A DNA stretch of 64,000 nucleotides from assembly GCF_900188345.1 (NCBI RefSeq), contig NZ_FZOD01000018.1:96961-160960 (forward strand), read 5' to 3'. Position numbers and translations under genes: made by a program. Numbering within the stretch: position 1 is the stretch's first letter; each line of letters begins with the position of its first letter. Shown piece after piece: positions 17,911 through 26,020 of the stretch. The notes below the pieces were generated by a model. It was not told where the DNA came from, ran no database searches, and worked only from the letters and a program-made list of their open reading frames with translations. The DNA is from Streptosporangium subroseum (lineage in GTDB: Bacteria > Actinomycetota > Actinomycetes > Streptosporangiales > Streptosporangiaceae).

Positions 17911-19032
17911 ATGACTTCTACGGTTCTTGACATGATCCGTAAGCTCCTGAGCGTGACGCTGGCCGTTCTCGCGACCGGCACCGTCGCCGTTGTGCTGCAG
18001 CAACCCGAACCCGCGACGGCCGACCGCCGCGGTTCCGCCCCCATCGTCGTCGGTCACCGGGGCGCCAGCGCCCACCGGCCCGAGCACACGCTGCTCTCCT
18101 ACGAGACGGCGATCGCGCTCGGTGCCGACTACATCGAGCCCGACCTGGTCTCGACCAAGGACCGCGTGCTGGTCGCCCGGCACGAGAACGAGATCTCCGG
18201 CACCACCGACGTCGAGAACCACCCCGAGTTCGCGGCCCGCCGTACGACCAAGACCATCGACGGCCTCGCGATCACCGGCTGGTTCACCGAGGACTTCACC
18301 CTCGCCGAGCTGCGGACGCTCAGGGCCGAGGAGCGCATCCCTGACCTGCGTCCTGACAACACCGCCTTCAACGGCCTCGCCCAGATCCCGACCTTCGACG
18401 AGGTCGTCAAGCTCGCCCGGCGGAGCGGTGTCGGCGTCTACCCCGAGACCAAGCACCCGAGCTACTTCGACTCCATCGGGCTCTCCCTGGAGGAGCCCCT
18501 GCTGGAGGTGCTCCGCAAGAACGGCTGGAGCGGACGGAACGACCCGGTCTTCATCCAGTCGTTCGAGAGCGGCAACCTGCGCGAGCTCAGCAAGAAGACC
18601 CGCCTGCCGCTGATGCAGCTGATCAACGCCACCGGCGCGCCGTACGACTGGGCGGCGGCCGGAGACCCGCGCACCTACGACACGATGGTCACCCGCGAGG
18701 GGCTGCGCGATGTGGCGAGCTACGCGTACGGCGTCGGCGTCGACACCAAGCGGATCGTCCCCCTCGGCCCCGACGGCCGCACGGTGGCCCCCACCACGCT
18801 CATCCAGGACGCCCACCGGGCCGGCCTGAAGGTTCACACCTGGACCGTCAGGAACGAGAACTCCCAGCTCCCGGTGGACTTCCGGCTCGGAAACACGGCC
18901 AATCCCGCCTTCCCGCGTGCCACGGGCAACGTGATGGGCTGGCTGGAGAAGCTCTACGGGCTCGGCCTGGACGGCGTCTTCGCCGACGACCCGGGCATGG
19001 CCAACGCGGTCAGGGAGCGCGTGTTCACGTAG
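17911..19032 (+). CDS. glpQ: Secreted glycerophosphodiester phosphodiesterase
   Basis: 373 residues, or 366 from ATG 17932. The N-terminal hydrophobic segment 'LLSVTLAVLATGTVAVVL' is a signal peptide or anchor. The GDPD domain starts with 'IVVGHRGASAHRPEHTLLSYETAIALGADYIEPDLVSTKD', containing the metal-binding HRG, E and E-x-D residues, and continues with 'VARHENEISGTTDV'. The overall form is that of periplasmic GlpQ. It hydrolyses deacylated phospholipids to glycerol-3-phosphate and an alcohol. Paired hairpins follow the gene. Confidence 0.92.
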   Translation: MTSTVLDMIRKLLSVTLAVLATGTVAVVLQQPEPATADRRGSAPIVVGHRGASAHRPEHTLLSYETAIALGADYIEPDLVSTKDRVLVARHENEISGTTDVENHPEFAARRTTKTIDGLAITGWFTEDFTLAELRTLRAEERIPDLRPDNTAFNGLAQIPTFDEVVKLARRSGVGVYPETKHPSYFDSIGLSLEEPLLEVLRKNGWSGRNDPVFIQSFESGNLRELSKKTRLPLMQLINATGAPYDWAAAGDPRTYDTMVTREGLRDVASYAYGVGVDTKRIVPLGPDGRTVAPTTLIQDAHRAGLKVHTWTVRNENSQLPVDFRLGNTANPAFPRATGNVMGWLEKLYGLGLDGVFADDPGMANAVRERVFT

Positions 19033-19064
19033 GGACGTCCCGGCCGGAAGGTCAAGTGCGCGAA

Positions 19065-19097
19065 GGGGGCGCCCGCCGTGGTGCGGCGGGCGCCCCC
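19065..19097. terminator. Strong GC hairpin after glpQ
   Basis: Perfect 14-bp stem (GGGGGCGCCCGCCG / CGGCGGGCGCCCCC) with a 5-nt loop. It has no U-tract, which is common for actinomycete terminators. Confidence 0.8.
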
Positions 19098-19129
19098 TGG
19101 GCGGTCAACCCTGTCGACCGGACCAAACG

Positions 19130-19160
19130 GTATGGCTCCCGCCTGTGGCGGGAGCCATAC
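19130..19160. terminator. Second hairpin between convergent genes
   Basis: Perfect 14-bp stem GTATGGCTCCCGCC / GGCGGGAGCCATAC with a 3-nt loop. It lies 32 bp from the end of the convergent cysteine-dioxygenase-like gene, so it probably serves that transcript. Confidence 0.75.
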
Positions 19161-19191
19161 GCGACGGAGACGGAGACCGGCCCGATCGCTG

Positions 19192-19710
19192 TCAGGCGAC
19201 CTCTTCCATCTCCGCGAGCTCGTCCACGGGACGGAGTTCGTCGGCGTAGCTGACCGAGATGCGGCGCATCACGCCGGTGTCGCTGATCGAGTACTGGCCG
19301 AGACGCCACAGTGGCGGTGAGTAGGCGTGGATCGAGACGCTGCCGTGCTCGACGCCGCTCAGCCGGTGAATGTGGTCGGGGCCGAAGGAGAAGGACTCAT
19401 CCTTCGTGATCACGGACTCCAGGTGCTCGCCGCCGATGCGCGGGTTGCACTCCAGCAGTGTTCCGGCCACCACCCGGACCGCGCCGGAGGAGATGTCGTG
19501 GTCGTGCCAGCCGGTGTCGTCCTCGGGCCGCCAGCACAGGAGCCAGACGTCGACGTAGGAGTCCCGGTAGAGGGAGGCGTAGTGGCGGTCCCCGTCTTCG
19601 GGGAAGTCCACCTGGTCCGCCCAGCGGGACGGGTCGGCGGCCAGGTCGTTGACCAGGTCGAGCAGCTCACGCCGGTCGAGGGCGCGGGCGGGCAGGGTCT
19701 CGTAACTCAT
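19192..19710 (-). CDS. Cysteine dioxygenase-family thiol dioxygenase
   Basis: 172 residues of the CDO_I cupin family. The iron-binding His-x-His is in 'TGWHDHDISSGAVRVVAG' (about residues 70-75) and a later His in 'GPDHIHRLSG' completes the 3-His site. The 'HDHDISSGA' form is typical of bacterial thiol dioxygenases, which oxidise cysteine or 3-mercaptopropionate to sulfinates. ATG 19710 has GGGAG upstream. It is downstream of the amidohydrolase gene by 127 bp, on the same strand and probably co-transcribed. The substrate (cysteine versus another thiol) is unresolved. Confidence 0.85.
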   Translation of the reverse strand: MSYETLPARALDRRELLDLVNDLAADPSRWADQVDFPEDGDRHYASLYRDSYVDVWLLCWRPEDDTGWHDHDISSGAVRVVAGTLLECNPRIGGEHLESVITKDESFSFGPDHIHRLSGVEHGSVSIHAYSPPLWRLGQYSISDTGVMRRISVSYADELRPVDELAEMEEVA

Positions 19711-19837
19711 GAAATCTCCCAACCGGCGGGCTGGGAGCCCGCGTTCGCCCGCGCGGTGAGCGCGGTAAGCGGCTTGTCTCGTTCGCTCGTAGGCCGGCCT
19801 CCCGGAGGCGCACAGCTCTCGCGGCCCTTGGACTGGT

Positions 19838-20851
19838 TCACTTTCGCGACTCCTTTCGGTTCAGCAGACGGCTGGGATTGGTGACCGCGACGGCGTGCCA
19901 GGCGGCGTCGCCGAGCGCGGGGTCCGGAGCGGTGGCATAGGGCAGGTCGGAACCGCTGACCACGACGTCGATGCCGAGCTCGCGGACGATCGTGTCGATG
20001 GCGCGGGGACCGTAGGAGGAGGTCTCCAGGAACATGCCGGGGTCCACCGGCCCCCGGCTGTCGCCGCCCCGGTTCTTCAGGCGCTCGGAGTGGAGCGGGG
20101 CCAGCCCGGCCAGCAGCGAGAAGCAGACCCTGAGCTCGGGGTGGCGGGCGCGGCCGAAGGCGGCGAAGGCGAACCAGGAGGCGTGCATCTGCTGCACGTA
20201 CGGCACGACGGCGGGCCACCAGCCGGGCCCCTCCGGGTCGGTGGCCGGGCCGGGGTGCACAAAGAGCGGCAGGTCGCGTTCGGTGAGTACGTCGAGCAAC
20301 GGGGCGATTCGCGCGAGGTCCTCCGCGTTGCGCAGAGCCGTCGCGGGGAGCTGGAGCCCGGCGAATCCCTCTCCGGGGCCTCGGTCGGGATCTCCCTGCC
20401 CGGAGCTTCGGCCGAGATCGCGCGCGGCTCCCGGTCCGGGCTCCTGCCACGTCTCCTGGCCGGGGTCGTTCCCGGCTCCCCGCGCGACTCCCTCGTCGAG
20501 GGTCTTGGCGAGCCTGCCCGGGTCGATGACGCTGAGGCAGGTCGCCGCCCAGGCGCCGAACGGCGCGGGCAGGGCGCGGGCGTCCTCGTGGTAGGCGTCG
20601 ATGATCGGCCAGGCGTCCTCGGGCGGCAGCGACTCGATGCCGAGCGGGCTGGACAGCGACACCAGGGCCAGATCGAGCCCCTCGTTCAGCGCGAGCCGCC
20701 CGGTGAGGTCGTGGTCGCCGGGATTCACCTCGTAGGGAGGCTCGCCGTCCAGATGGAGGGTCCAGCCGTCGAGACGGGGCGAGGCCGTGCGCCGCCGCAG
20801 CGCGTCCACGAATGCGGGCGCCCACAGATGCTGGTGCACATCGATGGCCAT
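19838..20851 (-). CDS. Amidohydrolase-2 family metal-dependent hydrolase
   Basis: 337 residues. The N-terminal metal-binding 'IDVHQHLWAPAFVDALRRR' (H-x-H), a later 'PLFVHPGPATD' His and 'VVSGSDLPYA' Asp place it in the Amidohydro_2/ACMSD-like superfamily. ATG 20851 is preceded by GAAGGGAGAGACGGAAG. A Gly/Pro/Glu-rich stretch at about residues 125-160 ('GNDPGQETWQEPGPGAA') looks like an in-frame expansion not expected in the fold. It lies opposite a LacI regulator gene and upstream of the thiol dioxygenase; the three may form one pathway. The substrate is unknown. Confidence 0.78.
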   Translation of the reverse strand: MAIDVHQHLWAPAFVDALRRRTASPRLDGWTLHLDGEPPYEVNPGDHDLTGRLALNEGLDLALVSLSSPLGIESLPPEDAWPIIDAYHEDARALPAPFGAWAATCLSVIDPGRLAKTLDEGVARGAGNDPGQETWQEPGPGAARDLGRSSGQGDPDRGPGEGFAGLQLPATALRNAEDLARIAPLLDVLTERDLPLFVHPGPATDPEGPGWWPAVVPYVQQMHASWFAFAAFGRARHPELRVCFSLLAGLAPLHSERLKNRGGDSRGPVDPGMFLETSSYGPRAIDTIVRELGIDVVVSGSDLPYATAPDPALGDAAWHAVAVTNPSRLLNRKESRK

Positions 20852-20904
20852 CTTCCGTCTCTCCCTTCTCGGCATTCCTGTCCGATCTCCTTCGGTGTAT
20901 TTCC

Positions 20905-20940
20905 TACCTAGAATATAGGTAAAACCCCTGACCATGTAAC
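20905..20940 (-). promoter_or_regulatory. Predicted promoter of amidohydrolase operon with operator on the -10
   Basis: Minus strand: GTTACA (20940-20935), 17-bp spacer, TATATT (20917-20912). A 17-bp inverted repeat TACCTA-N5-TAGGTA (20905-20921) covers the -10, a typical repressor position. Confidence 0.5.
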
Positions 20941-20954
20941 ACATACGAGTGACA

Positions 20955-20985
20955 CGGTTCAGTGAACCGTTTCAGTGAACCGCTT
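20955..20985. promoter_or_regulatory. LacI-type operator cluster CGGTTCAgTGAACCG plus second half-site pair
   Basis: The inverted repeat CGGTTCA-G-TGAACCG (20955-20969) is followed immediately by GTTTCAGTGAAC (20969-20980). The core TTCAGTGAA occurs twice. It lies between the divergent amidohydrolase and LacI genes and is the best candidate for that LacI protein's binding site. Confidence 0.6.
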
Positions 20986-21068
20986 CACGTTAGATGTGTC
21001 AATGCGTCTTATTCCGTTGATCAGGTGGAGATCACACTCTTGACAGACCGGAGCCATAGGCTGGATGG

Positions 21069-22058
21069 ATGCCTCAGCCCAGGAAACGAGCGACGATTCG
21101 TGAGGTGGCGAAGGCCACCGGTCTCTCTCCGGCAGCGGTCTCGTACGCTCTGCGCGGCCTGCAGGTGTCCGAGGAGACCATCGAACGCGTGCGCCAGGCC
21201 GCCGACGAGCTCGGTTACGAGGCCGATCCCATCGCCCGCGCGCTGGCCAGCGGCCGGACCGGCATGATCGGCCTTCTCTGCGGCTCCCTCGAAGATCTCT
21301 GGCAGCAGGCCCTGGGCGTCGGCATCGGACGGGCGCTCAAGGACAACGACCGCTACGCGCTGATCCTGGACGCCGCCGGTGACCCGGTCCGGGAGCACAC
21401 GATGGCCCGCCAGCTCCGTGACCAGCGGGTGGACGCGCTGATCGTGCAGCCGGTGAACCCGGCGGCGCCGTTCTGGGCCGAGCTGTGCGAGAGCCTGCCG
21501 GTGGTGTCGATCGGCGACGGGCTGGCCGGGGCGCGCACGGCGGGAGAGGTCGTCTTCGACAACCGGTCCGGCGTGACCCTGGCGCTGGAGCACCTGCGCG
21601 ACCGGGGGCACCGGCGTCTCGTCCTACTCACCTCGACCATGGCCAGCACTCCCGACCGGCCCGCGGACGTGCACGTCCTCGCCGAGGGCGGGCGGCTGGG
21701 GCTGGACATCGAGGTGGTCACCGCTCCCCAGGCGCTGACGGCCGCCACGGAGGTCGCCCGCCGGATGCTCGGCGACGGGCACCGGGCCTTCTTCTGCTTC
21801 AGCGACTCGATCGCCTACGGGGTGTACGCGGCGGCGGACGAGCAGGGCCTCCGGATCCCCGCCGACGTGTCCGTGATGGGCTACGACAACCATCCCATGT
21901 CGGGTCTGCTCACCCCCGGGCTCACCACGGTCGACTGGGACATCGACGGCATCGTCCGCGCCGCCGTCCGTATGGTCGTGGCCGCGGCCGACGGCAACAC
22001 CCGCCGCCGCCGTATCGTCCAGGCCCCGCAGCTCCGCGCGCGCGGTTCGGTCGGCTGA
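21069..22058 (+). CDS. LacI-family transcriptional regulator
   Basis: 329 residues. HTH 'ATIREVAKATGLSPAAVSYALRGLQVSEETIERVRQAADELGYEADPIARALASGRTGMIG' is followed by a type 1 periplasmic-binding effector domain ('VSVMGYDNHPMSGLLTPGLTTVDWDIDGI'). It is divergent from the amidohydrolase/thiol dioxygenase operon and overlooks a TTCAGTGAA operator pair, so it probably represses that operon and itself. The last 435 bp lie antisense to the apparent 3' extension of the aromatic-amino-acid-lyase-like gene. Confidence 0.88.
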   Translation: MPQPRKRATIREVAKATGLSPAAVSYALRGLQVSEETIERVRQAADELGYEADPIARALASGRTGMIGLLCGSLEDLWQQALGVGIGRALKDNDRYALILDAAGDPVREHTMARQLRDQRVDALIVQPVNPAAPFWAELCESLPVVSIGDGLAGARTAGEVVFDNRSGVTLALEHLRDRGHRRLVLLTSTMASTPDRPADVHVLAEGGRLGLDIEVVTAPQALTAATEVARRMLGDGHRAFFCFSDSIAYGVYAAADEQGLRIPADVSVMGYDNHPMSGLLTPGLTTVDWDIDGIVRAAVRMVVAAADGNTRRRRIVQAPQLRARGSVG

Positions 22059-23504
22059 TCCGGCCGTGATCTCCACGGCCTCCACCCGGGGGCGCGGCGG
22101 GCGATGGAGCGCGAGTCCGGGCAGCAGCCCGCGTGCCGCGTCGATGTCGCCGTCCAGGGGGCGGTCGGCCATGGCGGGGTCGAGGGGGATGTCGCAGGGG
22201 AGCCCGCGCTGGCGCAGAGCCCGCACGGCGGCGACCAGCTCGCAGGCCAGGATGATCTCGAACGGTTCCGTCGCGGCGAGGGTGGAGCGGGCCGCCTGGG
22301 GGGTGAAGCTCGCGTGGTCCTCGGTTCCGAGGGAGAGCACGCCGGTGCCGAGGGTGACGGGCACGGCCAGCTGACGCAGGGCGGCCAGGGCGGAATGGGC
22401 GACGTATTCGAGGATCATCACCCCGGACAACCCAGGGCGCTCGGCCAGAAACGGGAGCAGGCCCGTATGGGCGGGGTCGGTCAGGGTGGTCAGCCTGGTG
22501 GCGCTCAGCGTCGCGGTCTGGACGAGCGCGGCCCGGAGGGCGTCGAGGGCGAGGGCCACCCGCGCGGAGTGGAAGTTGCCGTTGTGCCAGGCCCGGCCGT
22601 CCGCGATCAGCGGGTTCTCCGGGGCCGTGTTGAGATCCTCGGTGACGGCCTGTTCCGCGTAGTCCAGGGCGTCGAGGACGGCGCCGTGGACCTGTGGGAA
22701 GGCGCGGTAGCCGTAGGGATCCTGGATGTGCCGCGGGCTGGTGGCGCCGACCAGGGCGCGCAGCCCGGCCGCGACCGCGGCCTGGTTCGGCCTGCGCTGT
22801 ACGGCCTGCGCCAGCGGTTCGAGCGAGGCGTCGACCGCCCGGAAGGAGTGGGCCGCGACGGCCGTGGCGGCGGTCAGCAGGAGTCTCAGGCGGTGGCAGG
22901 CCAGGGCCGCGTCCGCGAGGGTCGCCGCGCCCGAACTGATGAAGGGCAGCGCGTCGCCGGAGGCCAGGGCGAATCGGGGCACGTCGCCGGAGTCCGACGG
23001 GAGCCGGGGCGTGGCGTCCGCGCTCCGCGCGTGCCCCTCGCCGGAGGCCGGAGTCCAGGGCAGCTCGCCGAGGAGGCAGAGGGCGGTGGTGGCCAGGGCG
23101 GTGAGGTCGCCGGTGCCGATGGCGCCGTAGGTGCGGATCGGGGGAGTGAGGCCCCGGTTGACGGCGCTCGCGAGGGCGGGGAGGAGAGCGGGGTCGAGCC
23201 CGGAGCCGCCGGTGAGGAGCTGGTTGAGGCGGACGACGAGGGTGGCGCGGGCGCGGGACTCCTCGATCAGCGGGCCGGCGCCGCCCGCGTGGCTGCGGAG
23301 CAGGTCGAGCCCGGAGGCCTCGACCGGTACGTCCTTGTTGGCGCCCACGCCGGTGGTCTGACCGTACACCGGTCCGGTGAGCGAACCGGCCGTCCGCCAG
23401 GCGAGCTCGGCATGCTGGGTGGAGCCCATCAGGATCCCGGAGCCGTGTGCCGCCCGGTGGACCTGCTCGCAGGTCAGGCGGGCGCCGTCAAGAACAACGA
23501 TCAT
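21624..23504 (-). CDS. HAL/PAL-family aromatic amino acid lyase-like protein with G-T-G in place of the MIO triad
   Basis: The frame encodes 626 residues. About the first 470 match the histidine/phenylalanine ammonia-lyase family ('VYGQTTGVGANKD', 'LLRSHAGGAGP', 'VRLNQLLTGGSG', 'PYGYRAFPQVHGAVLDAL', 'ENPLIADGRAWHNGNFHSARVALALD'). At the catalytic loop, HutH has G-A-S-G-D-L; here it is 'YGAIGTGDLTALA', so the Ala-Ser-Gly that cyclises to MIO is Gly-Thr-Gly. Ammonia-lyase chemistry is therefore doubtful. The normal family end falls near 22070. The frame then continues 150 codons antisense to the LacI gene, suggesting a lost stop or frameshift. The start is 4 bp after the holin-like gene, so the two are probably co-transcribed. 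Confidence 0.75.
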   Translation of the reverse strand: MIVVLDGARLTCEQVHRAAHGSGILMGSTQHAELAWRTAGSLTGPVYGQTTGVGANKDVPVEASGLDLLRSHAGGAGPLIEESRARATLVVRLNQLLTGGSGLDPALLPALASAVNRGLTPPIRTYGAIGTGDLTALATTALCLLGELPWTPASGEGHARSADATPRLPSDSGDVPRFALASGDALPFISSGAATLADAALACHRLRLLLTAATAVAAHSFRAVDASLEPLAQAVQRRPNQAAVAAGLRALVGATSPRHIQDPYGYRAFPQVHGAVLDALDYAEQAVTEDLNTAPENPLIADGRAWHNGNFHSARVALALDALRAALVQTATLSATRLTTLTDPAHTGLLPFLAERPGLSGVMILEYVAHSALAALRQLAVPVTLGTGVLSLGTEDHASFTPQAARSTLAATEPFEIILACELVAAVRALRQRGLPCDIPLDPAMADRPLDGDIDAARGLLPGLALHRPPRPRVEAVEITAGSADRTARAELRGLDDTAAAGVAVGRGHDHTDGGADDAVDVPVDRGEPGGEQTRHGMVVVAHHGHVGGDPEALLVRRRVHPVGDRVAEAEEGPVPVAEHPAGDLRGGRQRLGSGDHLDVQPQPPALGEDVHVRGPVGSAGHGRGE

Positions 23505-23508
23505 CGGG

Positions 23509-23877
23509 TCAGTCGCCGAGCACCAGGTCGAGCAGCCAGCTGATCACACCGACGATGATCGCGCCCCAGAACGCGGCCCAGAAGCCCTCCACGTGGAAGG
23601 ACAGGTGGAGCTGGGCGGCGATCCAGCTGGTCAGGAGCAGCAGGCCGGCGTTCACCACCAGGGCGAACAGTCCGAGGGTGAGGATGTAGAACGCGCAGCC
23701 AAGCGTCATGATGATCGGCTTGAGGACCGCGTTGACGATTCCGAACACGAAGGCGACCGCGACAAGGGTGACGATCTGCTCGGTGGTGGTCGCGGCGGAG
23801 ACGGTGATGCCGTCCACGAGTTGTGTCGCCGCCCACAGGGCGGCTGCCACAACCAGGATTTTAATGATGATTTTCAC
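23509..23877 (-). CDS. Phage-holin-like four-TM membrane protein (PF04020 type)
   Basis: 122 residues from GTG 23877. Four hydrophobic segments: 'ILVVAAALWAATQLV', 'IVTLVAVAFVFGIVNAVLKPIIMTLG', 'FYILTLGLFALVVNAGLLLLTSWIAAQ' and 'WAAFWGAIIVGVISWLLDLVLG'. The core 'NAVLKPI...LTLG' is the signature of the mycobacterial 4-TM holin-like family, widespread chromosomal proteins of unknown role despite the name. Nothing phage-like is nearby. Confidence 0.85.
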   Translation of the reverse strand: MKIIIKILVVAAALWAATQLVDGITVSAATTTEQIVTLVAVAFVFGIVNAVLKPIIMTLGCAFYILTLGLFALVVNAGLLLLTSWIAAQLHLSFHVEGFWAAFWGAIIVGVISWLLDLVLGD

Positions 23878-24162
23878 GTTTCGGCATCCTCGCATGGATG
23901 GTCGGACGGGCGATAGATCTGCCCTCAAAAGCGGATATAGAAGGTATATACGGACACTAATCACTCTGGAAGCGATCGGGGCGGCCACCTGCCGAAACCG
24001 AGGGCGCCCGACCCCGGACAGGTGGTGGTCGCGCAGCCCCAAACCTTAGAAGGCGCGGGCTGCATTTTGTGGGGGATCCAGATGCCCGCCGCCCCCGGCG
24101 GGGAAGATTCACCGGAGGGAAACGGCTCCTTCCGGGAGCGCGCACCGTTGAGAGGGTTTGCC

Positions 24163-25200
24163 ATGTCTGATGACGCTGGATCCGCAGGCCGTACGAGAAC
24201 ACGGGAGATCCGGCTCGTCTCACGGCCCGACGGATGGCCGACGCCGGAGAACTTCGAGCTGGCGGTGGTGGAGCTGCCCGACCCTCGGGAGGGGCAGGTC
24301 CTCGTCCAGAACCTCTTCATGAGCGTCGACCCCTACATGCGGGGACGCATGAACGACGTCAAGGCCTACAACCCGCCCTTCGAGCTCGGCAAGGCCCTCG
24401 AAGGACGGGCGATCGGCAGGGTCGTCGAGTCGCGTTCCCCCGACCTCGCCGCCGGTGATCTCGTTCTGCACGGGTACGGCTGGCGCGAGCGCGCGATCCT
24501 CGACGCGAGTGAGGCCCGCAAGGTCGAGGAGATCCCCGGCGTCTCGCTCTCGGCCTATCTCGGGGTGCTCGGCATGCCCGGTCTCACCGCGTACGTGGGC
24601 CTGCTCGACATCGCCGCGTTCAAGGAGGGCGAGGCGGTGTTCGTGTCGGGCGCGGCCGGGGCCGTCGGCAGCCTGGTCGGGCAGCTCGCCCGGCTGAGGG
24701 GCGCCTCCCGGGTCGTGGGCAGCGCCGGATCGGACGAGAAGGTCGCCCACCTGACCGGGGAGCTCGGCTTCGACGCCGCCTTCAACTACAGGAACGGCCC
24801 GGTCCACGAGCAGCTCGCGAAGGCGGCTCCCGACGGGATCGACGTCTACTTCGACAATGTCGGCGGCGAGCACCTGGAGGCGGCCATCGGCGCGCTCAGG
24901 AGATACGGCCGGGTCGCGATGTGCGGATCGATCTCCGCCTACAACGCCACCGGCCCCGTGCCGGGCCCGCGGAACCTGAGCCGGGCCGTCGGCGAGCGTC
25001 TCACCCTGCGTGGCTTCATCGTGACCGACCATGCCGCGCGCAGGCCCGACATGATCGCCGAGGTGGGAGAGGGGCTGCGTGAGGGAAAGATCACCTTCGA
25101 GGAGACCGTCGTCGACGGCCTGGAGAACGCCCCGACGGCCTTCATCGACATGCTCCGCGGGGCCAATGTGGGAAAGATGATCGTCCGGTTGGCTCCCTGA
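24163..25200 (+). CDS. MDR-family NADP-dependent oxidoreductase (CurA/PTGR-like)
   Basis: 345 residues of the zinc-free medium-chain reductase group. 'NLFMSVDPYMRGRMNDVKAY' near the N-terminus and the Rossmann motif 'VFVSGAAGAVGSLVGQLARLRGASRVVGSAGSDEK' are diagnostic of leukotriene B4 dehydrogenase/CurA-type enzymes. The later 'YFDNVGGEHLEAAI' and 'GRVAMCGSIS' fit as well. It reduces alpha,beta-unsaturated carbonyls with NADPH. ATG 24163 was chosen by similarity; GAGAGGG is upstream. Confidence 0.9.
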   Translation: MSDDAGSAGRTRTREIRLVSRPDGWPTPENFELAVVELPDPREGQVLVQNLFMSVDPYMRGRMNDVKAYNPPFELGKALEGRAIGRVVESRSPDLAAGDLVLHGYGWRERAILDASEARKVEEIPGVSLSAYLGVLGMPGLTAYVGLLDIAAFKEGEAVFVSGAAGAVGSLVGQLARLRGASRVVGSAGSDEKVAHLTGELGFDAAFNYRNGPVHEQLAKAAPDGIDVYFDNVGGEHLEAAIGALRRYGRVAMCGSISAYNATGPVPGPRNLSRAVGERLTLRGFIVTDHAARRPDMIAEVGEGLREGKITFEETVVDGLENAPTAFIDMLRGANVGKMIVRLAP

Positions 25201-25254
25201 TCGCGCATGATCGACGTAATCTCGGGGCAGAAGGGGCCTGAGGGGGTGGGTCAG

Positions 25255-25530
25255 TTGGAAACGGATGATCTTGAGGCGCTGTCGGCCCAGGAACTACATG
25301 AGCGTGCGGTCCACTATGCCGTGCACCACGCGGACTTCGGCTTCCTGTGGGAGTTGCTCAGCATGATCCCCCCGGCGCAGGCGTCCAGTGGAAACGAGGA
25401 CGAGACGGCAAACGACCTCAGCCGGCTGTCGGCTCTGCTCAGTGACGCGATGGCGTCGGGTCAGGGCGAGCTGGGCGAGGCCCTGCGCCCGTTCTATATC
25501 CGCTATCTGTCCAAACATCCCGAGGCCTGA
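25255..25530 (+). CDS. Small conserved-looking hypothetical protein
   Basis: 91 residues from TTG 25255, which has GAGGGGG eight bases upstream; an ATG at 25207 in the same frame is possible but has no ribosome-binding site. The sequence 'ALSAQELHERAVHYAVHHADFGFLWELLSMIPP' is amphipathic-helical. No catalytic motif or membrane segment is visible. I do not recognise the family. It lies between the MDR and OsmC genes on the same strand. Confidence 0.65.
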   Translation: METDDLEALSAQELHERAVHYAVHHADFGFLWELLSMIPPAQASSGNEDETANDLSRLSALLSDAMASGQGELGEALRPFYIRYLSKHPEA

Positions 25531-25624
25531 GGTCCCGCTCCGCTCTGACCACCGCCCTGAGCGCGTTCCGCCCCTGTTCCGGCTGCCTGGATAAGGTAAT
25601 CGGCACAACTACGGGAGGAATGTC

Positions 25625-26020
25625 ATGGCGTCGGTGAGAGTGGAGCGGACCGAGGATGGTTTTGTGGCCCGCAACGACCGTGGAGCCGAGGTCCTCATGG
25701 GGACCGGCGACGAGCAGGGCGTGTTCACGCCGGTGGAACTGCTGCTCGTGGCGCTGGGCGGCTGCAACATCGTCACGGTGGAGCCGCTGACGGCCCAGCG
25801 CGGTCATCGGATGGTCCGCCTGGCGATGACCGTCCAGGCGGAGAAGATCGAAACGTCGAAGCTCGGGCCGATCACGATCACCTACGACGTGGAACTTCCG
25901 GAAGGCGACGAGAAGGCCGCCGAGGTCCTCCGCGCGGTGGCGCAGCGGGTGGAGGAGAAATACTGCACGGTGAGCCGGGCGCTGCGGGAGACGACCGAGA
26001 TCAACCTCGAGCTACCCTGA
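25625..26020 (+). CDS. OsmC-family peroxide-resistance protein
   Basis: 131 residues of the OsmC/Ohr fold. The first conserved cysteine is in 'ELLLVALGGCNIVTVEPL' and the second in 'VEEKYCTVSRALRETTEI', with the spacing used for thiol-dependent peroxide reduction. ATG 25625 follows GGGAGG. Expected role: cytoplasmic hydroperoxide detoxification. Organic versus other peroxides cannot be resolved. Confidence 0.9.
   Translation: MASVRVERTEDGFVARNDRGAEVLMGTGDEQGVFTPVELLLVALGGCNIVTVEPLTAQRGHRMVRLAMTVQAEKIETSKLGPITITYDVELPEGDEKAAEVLRAVAQRVEEKYCTVSRALRETTEINLELP

Noticed and set aside
23509..23877. Prophage signal from the holin-like gene
   Set aside because: This four-TM family is chromosomal and widespread; no other phage gene is nearby.
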